The notes: a model not told the origin generated them from the letters alone. A DNA stretch of 64,000 bases from Synechococcus sp. Cruz-7E5 (GCF_024345995.1 NZ_JAGQCE010000001.1:310001-374000); one strand, 5' to 3'. Numbered from the stretch's first letter, positions 27,149 through 36,185 are shown. Made by a program: numbers and translations.

Positions 27149-27178
27149 CGCTGCATCCGGTGCCCGAAGGCCGATTGA

Positions 27179-27769
27179 TCAGTTGACCGCGGCGAAGAAC
27201 TCCTTGCTGCCGACGGGGTCAGGGTTCATGGTCTTCTCACCCGGCGTCCAGTTGGCGGGGCAGACCTCATCGGGGTTGGCCTTGACATGCTGGAAGGCCT
27301 GCAGAACCCGCAGGGTCTCATCAACGTTGCGGCCCACCGCCAGGTTGTTGATGGTGGCGTGCTGAATCACACCTTCAGGATCGATGATGAACAGGCCGCG
27401 CAGGGCCACGCCGGCGTCTTCATCAAGCACGTTGTAGGCGGAAGCGATCTCTTTCTTGAGGTCGGCCACCAGGGGATAGGCGATGTCGCCGATGCCACCC
27501 TGCTTCCGATCCGTCTGGATCCAGGCCAGGTGGGAGAACTGGCTGTCCACCGACACGCCCAGCACCTCGGTGTTGCGGCTGGCGAAATCGCTGTAACGGT
27601 CGCTGAAGGCGGTGATCTCCGTGGGGCAGACGAAGGTGAAATCAAGCGGGTAGAAGAACAGCACCACGTACTTGCCGCGGTACTGGGAGAGGGTGACCGT
27701 CTGGAACTCCTGATCCACCACTGCGGTGGCTGTGAATTCAGGGGCCTGCAGACCGACGAGCCGGGACAT
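27179..27769 (-). CDS. 2-Cys peroxiredoxin
   Basis: 196-residue thiol peroxidase that reduces H2O2 and organic peroxides with thioredoxin. Peroxidatic Cys48 in DFTFVCPTE, resolving Cys170 in DEVCPANW. The GG(L/I)G loop is GGIG at 91-94, while the C-terminal motif that goes with over-oxidation sensitivity, YF, reads FF at 191-192. ATG start; own terminator at 27124. Cyanobacterial homologues are abundant antioxidant enzymes. Confidence 0.95.
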   Translation of the reverse strand: MSRLVGLQAPEFTATAVVDQEFQTVTLSQYRGKYVVLFFYPLDFTFVCPTEITAFSDRYSDFASRNTEVLGVSVDSQFSHLAWIQTDRKQGGIGDIAYPLVADLKKEIASAYNVLDEDAGVALRGLFIIDPEGVIQHATINNLAVGRNVDETLRVLQAFQHVKANPDEVCPANWTPGEKTMNPDPVGSKEFFAAVN

Positions 27770-27883
27770 GCTTGAAAAGTGGGTGACGAACGGGAAAGCA
27801 GGGAACTCAGTCCGAACTCGGACCGACTACCACTTGCGACCGCAACAATTTATCACGGAACCCTGGCAAGAGTGGCCCTTACG

Positions 27884-28249
27884 ATGAAGGAGGCGACGAC
27901 GGCTGATGCCCCGCCCCCGTTCCACAGCCTTGACCTGATGTCCTGGGACCCTGTCCTGCTTCGCAAATACAACAACACCGGCCACTTCCGCCTGCTCAAC
28001 CAGCTGCGCAGCGAGCTCAAAACCAGCCCCCTCAACCGTGAGGAACCCGGCGACAGCGACGGAGGCGGTCGTTCACGCACCGGCACCCTGGTGCGTGCCG
28101 TGGATGTGCGCCCCCAGGTCTATGGCCGTGCCCGGCGCTATGCGGGTCCGGCGCCGGCTCCCAACCTGCCTCCGGCCAGCGCCGGCTCAGAAGGGGGCTC
28201 TGCCTCCGTCAGCTTCCGCGAGCGCCTTAACGCCATCGAGATGCGCTGA
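27884..28249 (+). CDS. conserved hypothetical protein
   Basis: 121 residues from ATG 27884; a later ATG (27938, MSWDPVLLRKYNNTGHFR) would give about 103. The N-terminal half has a folded block (LLRKYNNTGHFRLLNQLRSEL); a Pro/Ser/Gly-rich linker leads to a conserved-looking tail SVSFRERLNAIEMR. I have seen the tail and the KYNNTGHFR block in cyanobacteria only, with no known function. Soluble; no membrane segment. Confidence 0.7.
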   Translation: MKEATTADAPPPFHSLDLMSWDPVLLRKYNNTGHFRLLNQLRSELKTSPLNREEPGDSDGGGRSRTGTLVRAVDVRPQVYGRARRYAGPAPAPNLPPASAGSEGGSASVSFRERLNAIEMR

Positions 28250-28288
28250 CCCGAACAAACCCGATGGACCTCAATTTGACGCCAGAAA

Positions 28289-28362
28289 TGGCTCGGGGGA
28301 GACTTGAACTCCCGACCTTGGGGTTATGAATCCCACGCTCTAACCAGCTGAGCTACCGAGCC
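28289..28362 (-). tRNA. trnM-CAT: tRNA-Met (CAT), elongator type
   Basis: 74 nt. The 7-bp acceptor stem is GGCTCGG / CCGAGCC with discriminator A; D-arm GCTCAGCTGGTTAGAGC; anticodon loop TTCATAA, anticodon CAT complementary to 28326-28328; T-arm GGGAGTTCAAGTCTCCC. CCA is not encoded. The acceptor and D-loop match elongator rather than initiator tRNA-Met. The last anticodon-stem pair is an A-C mismatch. A tRNA-Ile (lysidine, CAT) is an alternative but less likely. Confidence 0.93.
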
Positions 28363-28387
28363 CGGTTGTAAGGACTTTAAACGATCG

Positions 28388-28419
28388 ACCTCCCTCTCCC
28401 GACCGGGGAAGGGGGAGGT
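28388..28419 (-). terminator. hairpin downstream of the M23 peptidase gene
   Basis: ACCTCCC (28388-28394) pairs with GGGAGGT (28413-28419), with an inner CCC/GGGG pairing and a short loop. It lies 15-46 bases past the stop on the minus strand. There is no T-run; it could separate the peptidase gene from the tRNA. Confidence 0.45.
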
Positions 28420-28433
28420 GGCAAGGATGGAGA

Positions 28434-29525
28434 TCAGGCCCTGCCGGGGAGGAATTGAAGCGGATTGACGGCGCCACGGCCAGCGGGGTGGATCTCGAAG
28501 TGGAGGTGGGGACCTGTGCTGCGGCCGGTGCTGCCCATCGCCGCGATCTGGGTGCCCTGGGAGACCTGCTGTCCCACCCGCACCAGCACCCGACTGTTGT
28601 GACCGTAGAGCGACTTGCTGCCGTCAGGGTGCTGGATCTCCACCAGGTAGCCGTAGCCGCCGTCGTGCCAGCCGGCGTAGGACACCTGACCACCCTGGGC
28701 CGCCACAATCGGCGTACCCACATTGCTGGCGATGTCGATGCCCTTGTGCATCCGTCCCCAGCGCCAGCCGTAGCCCGAGCTGAACACGCCGCGGGCTGGC
28801 CAGATCCAACCACTGCCGAGCTGGGAAGGAGTCGTTCGCTGATCACCCGGGCGGTTGAAACCGGGAAGCTCGGGCCAGCTCAGACCACCGCTGCCCGTGG
28901 GCTTGAGTCCGAGCACCATGCGCGAGCGGGGGGCAGCAGCCCTGGACACACGGATCTGGCTTCCTTCCACCAGGCGAGCCGCTTCAAGCCCAGGATTCAG
29001 CCGCAGCAGATCCTGGATGCTGAGCTTGTAACGCTGGGCAAGCTTCACCAGGTTGTCGCCGAAACGCACTACGCCGGTGCTCTCCAGCGGGGGGGGCTCA
29101 GAGCGGGGAGCCGAGCGGCGCAGCTCACTGGTGTCGAGGGAGGCAAGCTGTTTGGCCGTCGAAGCTTTGTAGGACGGGAGGACCACCCAGTCGCCCCGGC
29201 TGAAGGCGTGATCTTCATTGACGTCGTTGAGCTTGGCCAGGGGGGTTTCCTGAATCCGCAACTGGCTGGCCAGCTCCTCGAGGCTGATGTCGTCGCGGGT
29301 GCGGACCCAGAGCTTGTCGCGGAACGAGCTCGGCAACGAGGCCAGCAGTTGGGGTTCGCCGATTGGAGGCAGAGCCGCCATCGATGGATCGGACTCCAGC
29401 CGCTCGGGCATCGATTCGAAACCGGGCCGGCGCGCGTCGGCGATGCCTGGGATGGCGCCGACAGCCACGAGGGAGAGAACCGGCATGGTTCCCAGCAGCG
29501 GCAAGATCAGATGCGAAGGCTTCAT
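28434..29525 (-). CDS. exported LysM/M23 family peptidoglycan endopeptidase
   Basis: 363 residues from ATG 29523-29525, which starts a good signal peptide (MKPSHLILPLLGTMPVLSLV). Two LysM-like segments follow (RTRDDISLEELASQL..., and VVRFGDNLVKLAQRYKLSIQDLLRLNPGL). The C-terminal peptidase M23 domain has the zinc ligands in GRMHKGIDI and GPHLHFEIH. Cleaves peptide crosslinks of peptidoglycan or acts as an activator of amidases, in the periplasm. The open frame upstream of the chosen start is not conserved. Confidence 0.92.
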   Translation of the reverse strand: MKPSHLILPLLGTMPVLSLVAVGAIPGIADARRPGFESMPERLESDPSMAALPPIGEPQLLASLPSSFRDKLWVRTRDDISLEELASQLRIQETPLAKLNDVNEDHAFSRGDWVVLPSYKASTAKQLASLDTSELRRSAPRSEPPPLESTGVVRFGDNLVKLAQRYKLSIQDLLRLNPGLEAARLVEGSQIRVSRAAAPRSRMVLGLKPTGSGGLSWPELPGFNRPGDQRTTPSQLGSGWIWPARGVFSSGYGWRWGRMHKGIDIASNVGTPIVAAQGGQVSYAGWHDGGYGYLVEIQHPDGSKSLYGHNSRVLVRVGQQVSQGTQIAAMGSTGRSTGPHLHFEIHPAGRGAVNPLQFLPGRA

Positions 29526-29669
29526 GCAGAAATTCACCCGTTGGACAAGGCCCGGTGGAGAAGCCACCATCCCCGAGCCGCGCCGAGGGTAGCGGCATGA
29601 ACCATCGGGCACAAGCCTCTGGGGTCAGCCAATGGATCGTCATGGACGATCCAGGAAGCGGCTGATCGC

Positions 29670-30155
29670 TCAAACACCAGTCTCCAACTGGCGCAAGGCC
29701 TCGAACAAGACCACGGCCACCGAGACCGAGAGATTCAAGCTGCGCACCCCTCCACCGTGTCGAACCGAGCCGGCCATCGGGATCGTCAGCCGCAGTTCGG
29801 CCAGCTCCAGCAGCTCCGGCGGTAGACCGTCGCTCTCCCGCCCGAACAGCAGCCAGTCGTCGCTGCGGAAGCTGCATTGGTGGTAAGGCTGATCGGCCTG
29901 GCTGCTCAACGCCAGCAGCCGCCCTCCACGCCGCTGCTGCTCGGCTCGGAGGGCCTCGAACCCCGGATGGAGGTGCAAGTGCACCCAGGGCCAGTAGTCG
30001 AGCCCCGCACGCTTGAGCTGGCGGTCGTCGAGGCTGAAGCCAAGGGGTTCGATCAGGTGCAGCTCCGCCCCGGTGGCCGCACAGGTGCGGGCCACATTGC
30101 CGGTGTTGGGGGGTATCTGGGGCTGGAAGAGCACCACCCGGGGAAGGTCGCTCAC
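29670..30155 (-). CDS. trmL: tRNA (cytidine/uridine-34-2'-O)-methyltransferase
   Basis: 161 residues from GTG at 30153-30155, overlapping the cobU stop as GTGA; the upstream open frame lies in cobU. SPOUT family enzyme that methylates the ribose of the wobble base in some tRNAs. PQIPPNTGNVARTCAATG, then WLLFGRESDGLPPELL and the knot IPMAGSVRHGGGVRSLNLS. Last gene of the Psb32-like/pcxA/cobU/trmL run. Confidence 0.94.
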   Translation of the reverse strand: MSDLPRVVLFQPQIPPNTGNVARTCAATGAELHLIEPLGFSLDDRQLKRAGLDYWPWVHLHLHPGFEALRAEQQRRGGRLLALSSQADQPYHQCSFRSDDWLLFGRESDGLPPELLELAELRLTIPMAGSVRHGGGVRSLNLSVSVAVVLFEALRQLETGV

Positions 30156-30718
30156 GATTCCGGCACCGGCTGGCTGAGGGCATGCAGATCCAGGGCGCGG
30201 CCCTGGATCACCAGCCAGCTGGCCTGGGCCAGGGGCTGCAACCGCTGCTGCAGCCCCCCCAGCCGATCCCGGAAACGGCCGCCGATCACGGTGGGAGGCA
30301 CCACCCCCCAGCCGGTCTCCTCCGTCACGATCAGCTGAGGCGCGCAACAGCTCATCAGCGCCTCCAGCAGGCCCAGCTGCCGTCGCTCCCAGGCATCGGC
30401 GGTGAGATCGAGGTGATGGGCAAGCCAGGTGCCGAGGGAATCGATCAGCAGGTGGTGGTCGGCGGGGGCACGCCCCAGGGCCGACTCCAGCTCCCCCTCC
30501 ACCTCCCAGGTGGCCCAGTGACCGGGTCGCCGGCGCCGGTGCAATTGCAGGCGCTGCTGCCAGGCCGGATCATCCACAGCAACAGCTCCGGTGGCGATAT
30601 AAAGCACCGGTCGGCCACTGTTGGCGACCAGATGCTCGGCCCAGCGGCTCTTGCCACTGCGACTGGGCCCACTCACCAGGGTGAGCCCGGCCCCGGCACG
30701 TTGCTCAACCACCCCCAT
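30152..30718 (-). CDS. cobU: adenosylcobinamide kinase / guanylyltransferase
   Basis: 188 residues. Phosphorylates adenosylcobinamide and then transfers GMP, activating the corrinoid for nucleotide-loop attachment. P-loop SGPSRSGKSRWAE (GPSRSGKS at 17-24), then LYIATGAVAVDDPAWQQRL with the conserved DP, and VTEETGWGVVP. ATG 30716-30718, overlapping pcxA by 14 bp; GTGA overlap with trmL. One of four cobalamin-related loci in this window. Confidence 0.94.
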   Translation of the reverse strand: MGVVEQRAGAGLTLVSGPSRSGKSRWAEHLVANSGRPVLYIATGAVAVDDPAWQQRLQLHRRRRPGHWATWEVEGELESALGRAPADHHLLIDSLGTWLAHHLDLTADAWERRQLGLLEALMSCCAPQLIVTEETGWGVVPPTVIGGRFRDRLGGLQQRLQPLAQASWLVIQGRALDLHALSQPVPES

Positions 30719-31847
30719 TCATGTTGCGCAGAGTGGCCACCGAAGATGGCGAAACACGGTTGAGATAACGGAAGATCCAATACTTGAAAATCGTTGCAAG
30801 GATCACCGGAAATGTGGCTATGAACAAGAGAATGAAATTCTCCCGTTGCGGCAATCCCAGGTGATTGGCCACACCATCGAGCAGAACAGTCCAGCCCTCT
30901 GGGCTATGAAAGCCAACAAAGATATCGGTGAACAGGATGATGGCAAAAGCTTTGGCACTGTCGCTCAGTCCATAAACCAGCTCATCAAGGAACCCGCGCA
31001 GCACGCGGATTTCCTCCTGCCCGAAGACACAGACCAGAACGAAGCCCGCCATGGCAAACAGATCGGAGAGCACGTTCTTGATGGCGCGGGTGCTCTGACT
31101 GTCCGCTTCCTGTTTGAGCTCTTCGGCCCGGAGCGCAAGCGCCTGGTGCAGCTCCTCATTGGTCGGCAGGACAGAGCCCTTGAGCAGGGCGGCGAACTCG
31201 ATCTCGGCCTTGTAGATCCGCAGTTTCTCCACAGCCGCCTCCTCCAGCTGTGGCTTGGTGTAACTCAGAAAAGGCACATCGGGCGCAAAGCGATCCACCA
31301 GGGGGGAGATCACGAAGGAGCGGCTGGCCTGCTGCATCAACAGCGGCACCAGCACCAGCAACAGCAGGACGCGCAGAGACACAAGCGTGGTGTCGCGGCG
31401 GCGGCGAAAGCCCGCCACCACGGTGGCCTCGGCTTCCGGATCCAGCTGCTGGCGTACCCGCTCGACGGCACCCATCAGGCTGCGGGGCAGCAGTTCGGGG
31501 CTGCGACTGAGGCTGGCCGAACCTGAACGCGAGCTGTAGCGGGCTTCGACGGACTCGATCAGCTGCAGCTGCCGCTGTTGCTGTGAATCCAGTTCATGGC
31601 GGCGGGGCTTGAGCTCCTCGAGGCTCTCGCGGCAGAGCTGCAGGGCCGCCCGGAACCGGCGCAACATCTGGTTGCGGACCTGCCGGGGCACGCTCAGCTC
31701 CAGGTCCGTGCGGACGGGCCGATCGGCGAAGAACTCGATCTCGATGCTCTGGATCAGCAGGGCGGCCTCATAGGCGCGTTCAAGCTGCTGAACAAGATCG
31801 CTGGAGCGTGCCTTGCCGAAAGTACCCATCCAGTCGCGCAGGGCCAT
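30705..31847 (-). CDS. pxcA: proton extrusion protein PxcA (CemA/Ycf10 family)
   Basis: 380 residues. Inner-membrane protein needed in Synechocystis for light-induced proton extrusion and related to chloroplast CemA. The N-terminal half is soluble and helical (RAYEAALLIQSIEIEFFADR); about four membrane segments lie in the C-terminal half (VSLRVLLLLVLVPLLMQQ; DLFAMAGFVLVCVFGQEE; AKAFAIILFTDIFVGFHSPEGW; ENFILLFIATFPVILATIFK). The block SDSAKAFAIILFTDIFVGFH is family-typical. Follows the TPM gene by 6 bp and overlaps cobU. Confidence 0.93.
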   Translation of the reverse strand: MALRDWMGTFGKARSSDLVQQLERAYEAALLIQSIEIEFFADRPVRTDLELSVPRQVRNQMLRRFRAALQLCRESLEELKPRRHELDSQQQRQLQLIESVEARYSSRSGSASLSRSPELLPRSLMGAVERVRQQLDPEAEATVVAGFRRRRDTTLVSLRVLLLLVLVPLLMQQASRSFVISPLVDRFAPDVPFLSYTKPQLEEAAVEKLRIYKAEIEFAALLKGSVLPTNEELHQALALRAEELKQEADSQSTRAIKNVLSDLFAMAGFVLVCVFGQEEIRVLRGFLDELVYGLSDSAKAFAIILFTDIFVGFHSPEGWTVLLDGVANHLGLPQRENFILLFIATFPVILATIFKYWIFRYLNRVSPSSVATLRNMNGGG

Positions 31848-31853
31848 CGGTGA

Positions 31854-32528
31854 TCAGCGGGAGAAAACCCACCAGGTGAGCATCGGCACGATCGTGCCCA
31901 CCACCAGCAGCACGATCACCCACTGGAAGCCTTTGCTGTTGGCCGTCTCCTCCCGGCTGGGGATGTTGCTCACCACGGGGGCGGCAGTCTCTTCAAGGGG
32001 CGGTCCAGGATCTTCTCCGCCCTGGAGCACCGTTCCCAGACGATCCAAGGCATTGAGGGAGGCCTGACGGTAGCGGCCCCCCAGCCGCAGCGGAACCGCC
32101 ATGGTGCTGTCGGCGGTGTCGCGCAGAAGCGAGGCCGGCAGCTGCTCCAGCAGCTCGGGGCTGGCCACCACCGCAGCGGTGTTGGTCTGGGCATCGATCA
32201 ACAGCAGCAGCGAAACACCGGAGCCGGGCTCGGAGGCCGACCACGACTCCAGGGCCTGCTGGCCGAGGGCATCTAGTTCGAGGCCGTAGTCAAGGCGGGG
32301 AACGGTTAGCAATCGCGCCTGGACGTGATCGCTCTCCAGGTCGGCCAGGCGGCGCTCCAGCTCCGCCGAGCTGGCGCGGCTGAACAACCCGGCGGTGTCG
32401 ATCAGATGCTGCGAGCCTGGCGGCGTGGGCAGGTCACGGATCCCCACCGCCCAGACAGCGGGAGCCGCAGCCAGGAGGGAGATCACCAGCACGGTGATCA
32501 CGGCCATCAATCGGGGCAAAAGTTGCAC
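31854..32528 (-). CDS. TPM-domain membrane protein, Psb32-like
   Basis: 224 residues from GTG at 32526-32528, or ATG at 32505-32507. Signal segment (about 5-28, ending VWA), TPM domain about 30-165 beginning IRDLPTPPGSQHLIDTAGLFS, and a C-terminal membrane anchor (WVIVLLVVGTIVPMLTWWVF). In cyanobacteria such TPM proteins include Psb32, linked to photosystem II repair; in plants TLP18.3. Assignment to Psb32 proper needs a comparison. First gene of the operon with pxcA, cobU and trmL. Confidence 0.82.
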   Translation of the reverse strand: MQLLPRLMAVITVLVISLLAAAPAVWAVGIRDLPTPPGSQHLIDTAGLFSRASSAELERRLADLESDHVQARLLTVPRLDYGLELDALGQQALESWSASEPGSGVSLLLLIDAQTNTAAVVASPELLEQLPASLLRDTADSTMAVPLRLGGRYRQASLNALDRLGTVLQGGEDPGPPLEETAAPVVSNIPSREETANSKGFQWVIVLLVVGTIVPMLTWWVFSR

Positions 32529-32682
32529 GGGCAGCGGAGGACGGATCGTTGCCCCACAGTTTGCCTTCAGCTGGCCAGACTGTCGCGGTTGACGGCCTCA
32601 ATAGCCGCGGGGATCTGTCCAGGCCTGCCTCCGCTCAGCCAGCAATGTCGCCTGGGAGTGGCCAGGCTGGCAGTCCGAATCC

Positions 32683-33408
32683 GTGTCAGCGTTCACGCTG
32701 AACATCAGCCGTCCCGTGTCGACCATGCCCACCCCGGCCCGTTTCACTCTGGCGGCAGGGTTGCTGGGGCTGGGGCTCTGCCTGCTCAATCAGCTCACCG
32801 CTGCAGAGCTGAACCCCGCCCTGGAGCGCGCCGGGGTGCTGGCCAGCCTGATGGCGGTGGGGCTGATGCTGGTGGCCGTGCTCTGGACCCGGGCCGTGCC
32901 GCTCACCCCGGAGCGGGTGGAGCTGCAGGGGAAGCAGGGGCTGGAGCTGGATTCCCTGCTGCCCCAGGAGCTGGGGCTGGAGCTGGCCTGGGGCAGCCGC
33001 CTGCTGCTCACCGCCACCCCGGCCGCCAGTCTGCTGATCCACTGGAGGGGCAAGACCCTGCTGCGGCGGGGTCTGCTGGGGACCAGCACCTTCGAGCCGG
33101 GGGAGATCTGCCGTCGGTCCACCAGCACCGCCCGGGCCATCTCCCTTGTCAACCTGAAGCTCTACCCAGGCCGCGACGAGTTCCGCTGCCTACCGGAGGG
33201 AACGCCCGCTGTGCTGGTGCAACCCATCGGCAGTGAGGGCTGGCTGCTGGCTGGCGGCTGGTCGCCGCGCTGCTTCAGCCGCGGCGACGAGCTCTGGGTC
33301 GAGGGCTGGGCCGAGAAGCTCAGAACGTCACTGGAGCAGGCGGGCGTTTTTCCTTCGACGGAGGAGGCACCTTCAGCTCCGAGCGCACCCTTCCCCCCGG
33401 GGTCATGA
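32683..33408 (+). CDS. cofactor assembly of complex C subunit B (CCB2/CCB4-type)
   Basis: 241 residues from GTG 32683; an ATG at 32725 (MPTPARF) is an alternative. Two membrane helices (FTLAAGLLGLGLCLLNQL and LASLMAVGLMLVAVLW), then a soluble domain with PLTPERVELQGKQGLELD, SRLLLTATPAASLLIHWRGK and TLLRRGLLGTS. This family helps attach haem c' to cytochrome b6 of the b6f complex. The last 30 residues are Pro/Ser-rich and overlap lptC on the opposite strand by 89 bp. Confidence 0.85.
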   Translation: MSAFTLNISRPVSTMPTPARFTLAAGLLGLGLCLLNQLTAAELNPALERAGVLASLMAVGLMLVAVLWTRAVPLTPERVELQGKQGLELDSLLPQELGLELAWGSRLLLTATPAASLLIHWRGKTLLRRGLLGTSTFEPGEICRRSTSTARAISLVNLKLYPGRDEFRCLPEGTPAVLVQPIGSEGWLLAGGWSPRCFSRGDELWVEGWAEKLRTSLEQAGVFPSTEEAPSAPSAPFPPGS

Positions 33409-34456
33409 ACTCAGCCTGGCCCTTGGCTCCGACCTTTCCGAACAGCTGCTCGCTGCGGGTGATCTGCTGGTTCTGATCACGCTCGAGCTGAACGTCCCCC
33501 CGGGCTTCGATGGCCTGGTTGTCCCAGCGCCAGAGGCATTCCCTGGCCTGGAGACGCTCGCCGGGCTGGCGCAGGCGGCAACCGCTGGGGATGATCGCCG
33601 TTTTCTCGTTCAGAACCAGCCGCAGCGAGTCGCCGGCCACGTGCAGCTGATCGACCACGCCGGTGAAGGGCAGGGCCGTGCTGAGCACCTGCTCCTTGGA
33701 GTTCCAGCGGGTGCGCTGGGCATCCAGCACCGCCTTCCGGGAGGGATCGACGAAGCGCACCGGCGCCAGGAGATCCACCACCTCCTCGCGAGTGTTCCCT
33801 TCCAGCGCCGAACCGGTGACGGTCTGGACGGTGCCCTTCTCAGCGGCGGGGCGCCGCTCACCCTTCACCGGACCCGCCGCCACCAGGGCACCCGTGTCAG
33901 CCAGCCAGTCGGCCTTGCTGGCGCGCAGATCGAGCTCCGGCTGCTGCAGGCGGGTCTTGCCGCGCAACTCCAGTTTGTCCTTGTCGAGCAGGAACTTGGC
34001 CGTGGTGGCACTCAGGCGGCTCCGGCCTTCCTTGAGCAGGGGCTTCCCCTCGATCTCCATCACCTGCCGACTTGGCGTCCAACGCACCCGATCACCGGTG
34101 ATCAGCGAGCCCCTGGGACCGAGCACCAGGATGCGTACCTTGCCTTCCAGCTGTATCACCTCGCCGTCATTGATCACCAGGCCGCTGGTGGCCTCCACCT
34201 TGTAGCGGGGCTTGCCGGCGGCGTAGATCACCCCGCGGGGTTGGGTGGCGCGGGCGACCCGCCGCTGCAGGTCGTAACGGGCCTGGGGGCTGGTGAGCTC
34301 CCAGGCCGGACGACCCTTGCCATCCTGCTGGCGCAGGTTGAGCGAACGGAACACGAAGGGTTGAGGTTCCTTGGGTTTGCTGGCCTTGCGCTCGCAGCCC
34401 AGCAAGGCCACCAGCGGCAGTCCGAGAATCAGGGCAGCTGCCAACACGGCCCTCAC
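33320..34456 (-). CDS. lptC: LPS export protein LptC, lipoprotein form
   Basis: 378 residues, GTG start at 34454-34456 (GTGA overlap with metG). N-terminal hydrophobic segment and lipobox LLGC (Cys21). The body has the LptC/OstA-like beta repeats (GEVIQLEGKVRILVLGPRGS; RLSATTAKFLLDKDKLELRG; ARECLWRWDNQAIEARGDV), longer than the roughly 190-residue enteric LptC, as in cyanobacteria. Role: passes lipopolysaccharide across the periplasm from LptB2FG to LptA/D. Confidence 0.88.
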   Translation of the reverse strand: MRAVLAAALILGLPLVALLGCERKASKPKEPQPFVFRSLNLRQQDGKGRPAWELTSPQARYDLQRRVARATQPRGVIYAAGKPRYKVEATSGLVINDGEVIQLEGKVRILVLGPRGSLITGDRVRWTPSRQVMEIEGKPLLKEGRSRLSATTAKFLLDKDKLELRGKTRLQQPELDLRASKADWLADTGALVAAGPVKGERRPAAEKGTVQTVTGSALEGNTREEVVDLLAPVRFVDPSRKAVLDAQRTRWNSKEQVLSTALPFTGVVDQLHVAGDSLRLVLNEKTAIIPSGCRLRQPGERLQARECLWRWDNQAIEARGDVQLERDQNQQITRSEQLFGKVGAKGQAEFMTPGGRVRSELKVPPPSKEKRPPAPVTF

Positions 34457-36042
34457 AGCGAGCCATCCAGTTCAAGGCGGGCCATCACCGGTTCCGGCTC
34501 AGGCAGGAGGGTGCCCGCCACCAGAGCACCCCAGCTCAGACGCTCCTGCCAGGGGACCTGCGCGCCAGTGGGGCTGCTCTGGCCTCCAGGCGCGGCACCA
34601 CTGGGCGCCGGTGGCTGATTCAGCTGAAGCAGCATGCGCGCGGAGAGGTCGGGGAGGATCGGAGCCAGCAGCAGCGCCACGTGCCTGGCTGCCTCCAGCA
34701 CCGCGTAGAGGTCGTCGGCCACCTGCTGCCGCTGGCCCTCCTGCTTCATCCGGCTCCAGGGTGCCTGGTCGTTGAGGTAGCCATTGGCGCTGATGGCTAG
34801 CTGCAGAGCCGCGGCGGCTGCCTGGCGGAAATCCAGCCGCTCCATGCCATCGATCACCTGCTCGCGCGCCACCAGGGCCGCCTGGGCCAGCGGATGGCTG
34901 CTGCCCACGTCCTCACTGGGAAAAGGAATCGCCTGATCGAACCAGCGGCGGGCCATCGAGGAGGTGCGGTTGAGCAGGTTGCCGATCGTGTTGGCCAGGT
35001 CATTGTTGACCAGGTCGCTGAAGCGCTGCTGCTGCACATCGCCATCCTCGCCGAAGGGGATGTCGCGCAGCAGATACCAGCGCACGGCATCGGGGCCGCA
35101 GCGCTCCAGCAGCTCCCCCGGATCGAGCACATTGCCCAGGGATTTGCCCATCTTCTGCCCCTCCCGGGTGAGAAAGCCATGGCCGAACACCCGCTCCGGC
35201 AGCTCCAGCCCTGCCGAGAGCAGCATCGCCGGCCAGTAGACCGCATGGAAGCGCAGGATGTCCTTGCCGATCACGTGGATGCTCGCCGGCCAGCCCCGCT
35301 GACTCAGCAGAGCCAGGTCGGGCGGATCGCCAGGCTCCAGCAGGGCCGTCAGGTAGCCGAGCAGGGCGTCAAACCAGACGTAAAAGGTGTGGCCCTCATG
35401 GCCAGGCACCGGGATGCCCCAGGGCAGGTCCAGTCGGGACATGGAAAAGTCGCGCAGCCCCTGGGCCACGAAGTTCTCCACTTCCCGTCGGCGACTGGCT
35501 GGAGCGATGAAACCGGGTCGCTGGATCAGCTCCTCGATTGCCTGCTGGTAGCGGGAGAGCCGAAAGAAGAGATTGAGCTCGTCACGCCATTCCAGCGGCC
35601 GCTGGTGGGTACTGCACTGGGGCGCGCGGGCCTCAGGCGGATCGTCCTTGAATTCCTCGCAGGCCACGCAGTACCAGCCCCGCTGGCGCCCTTCCACCAC
35701 GTCGCCGGCCGCTTCGACCCGCCGGTAAAACTGCTCCACCAGCAGGCGGTGACGGGGCTCGGTGGTGCGGATGAAGCGGTCGTGGCTGATCTGCCAGCGC
35801 TGCCACAGGTCGCGGTATTGATCGCTCACCTGGTCGCAGTGGGCCTGGGGGGTGAGCCCGGCCGCCTCGGCGGTGCGCTGGATCTTGAGGCCGTGCTCGT
35901 CACAGCCCGTGATGAACAGCACCGGCCGACCCATCAACCGCTGAAAGCGGGCCAGGGCATCACAGGCGAGCGTGGTGTAGGCGCTGCCGAGATGGGGCTT
36001 GTCGTTGACGTAATAAAGCGGAGTGGTGAGGGTGTAAGTCAT
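34453..36042 (-). CDS. metG: methionyl-tRNA synthetase
   Basis: 529 residues. Class I synthetase for Met-tRNA (initiation and elongation). HIGH-type motif PHLGSAYTT near residue 17; KMSKS-type KMGKS in EGQKMGKSLGN; a single CxxC-type zinc knuckle (YCVACEEF then a later Cys). It has no C-terminal tRNA-binding extension, like other cyanobacterial enzymes. ATG at 36040-36042; coupled to lptC by a 4-bp overlap. Confidence 0.96.
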   Translation of the reverse strand: MTYTLTTPLYYVNDKPHLGSAYTTLACDALARFQRLMGRPVLFITGCDEHGLKIQRTAEAAGLTPQAHCDQVSDQYRDLWQRWQISHDRFIRTTEPRHRLLVEQFYRRVEAAGDVVEGRQRGWYCVACEEFKDDPPEARAPQCSTHQRPLEWRDELNLFFRLSRYQQAIEELIQRPGFIAPASRRREVENFVAQGLRDFSMSRLDLPWGIPVPGHEGHTFYVWFDALLGYLTALLEPGDPPDLALLSQRGWPASIHVIGKDILRFHAVYWPAMLLSAGLELPERVFGHGFLTREGQKMGKSLGNVLDPGELLERCGPDAVRWYLLRDIPFGEDGDVQQQRFSDLVNNDLANTIGNLLNRTSSMARRWFDQAIPFPSEDVGSSHPLAQAALVAREQVIDGMERLDFRQAAAAALQLAISANGYLNDQAPWSRMKQEGQRQQVADDLYAVLEAARHVALLLAPILPDLSARMLLQLNQPPAPSGAAPGGQSSPTGAQVPWQERLSWGALVAGTLLPEPEPVMARLELDGSL

Positions 36043-36185
36043 CGGCGGTGGTGAAGGGCCCGCTGCGCCGCCAGAGCGACCCTGCGCCGGGGACGGATCC
36101 TACCGAGTGCCACTCCCAGACCCTCCCCGGGGCAGCGGCGGACCGGTACCTCGGCACAATCGGGGTCGCGAAGTCAGCCACCCAG

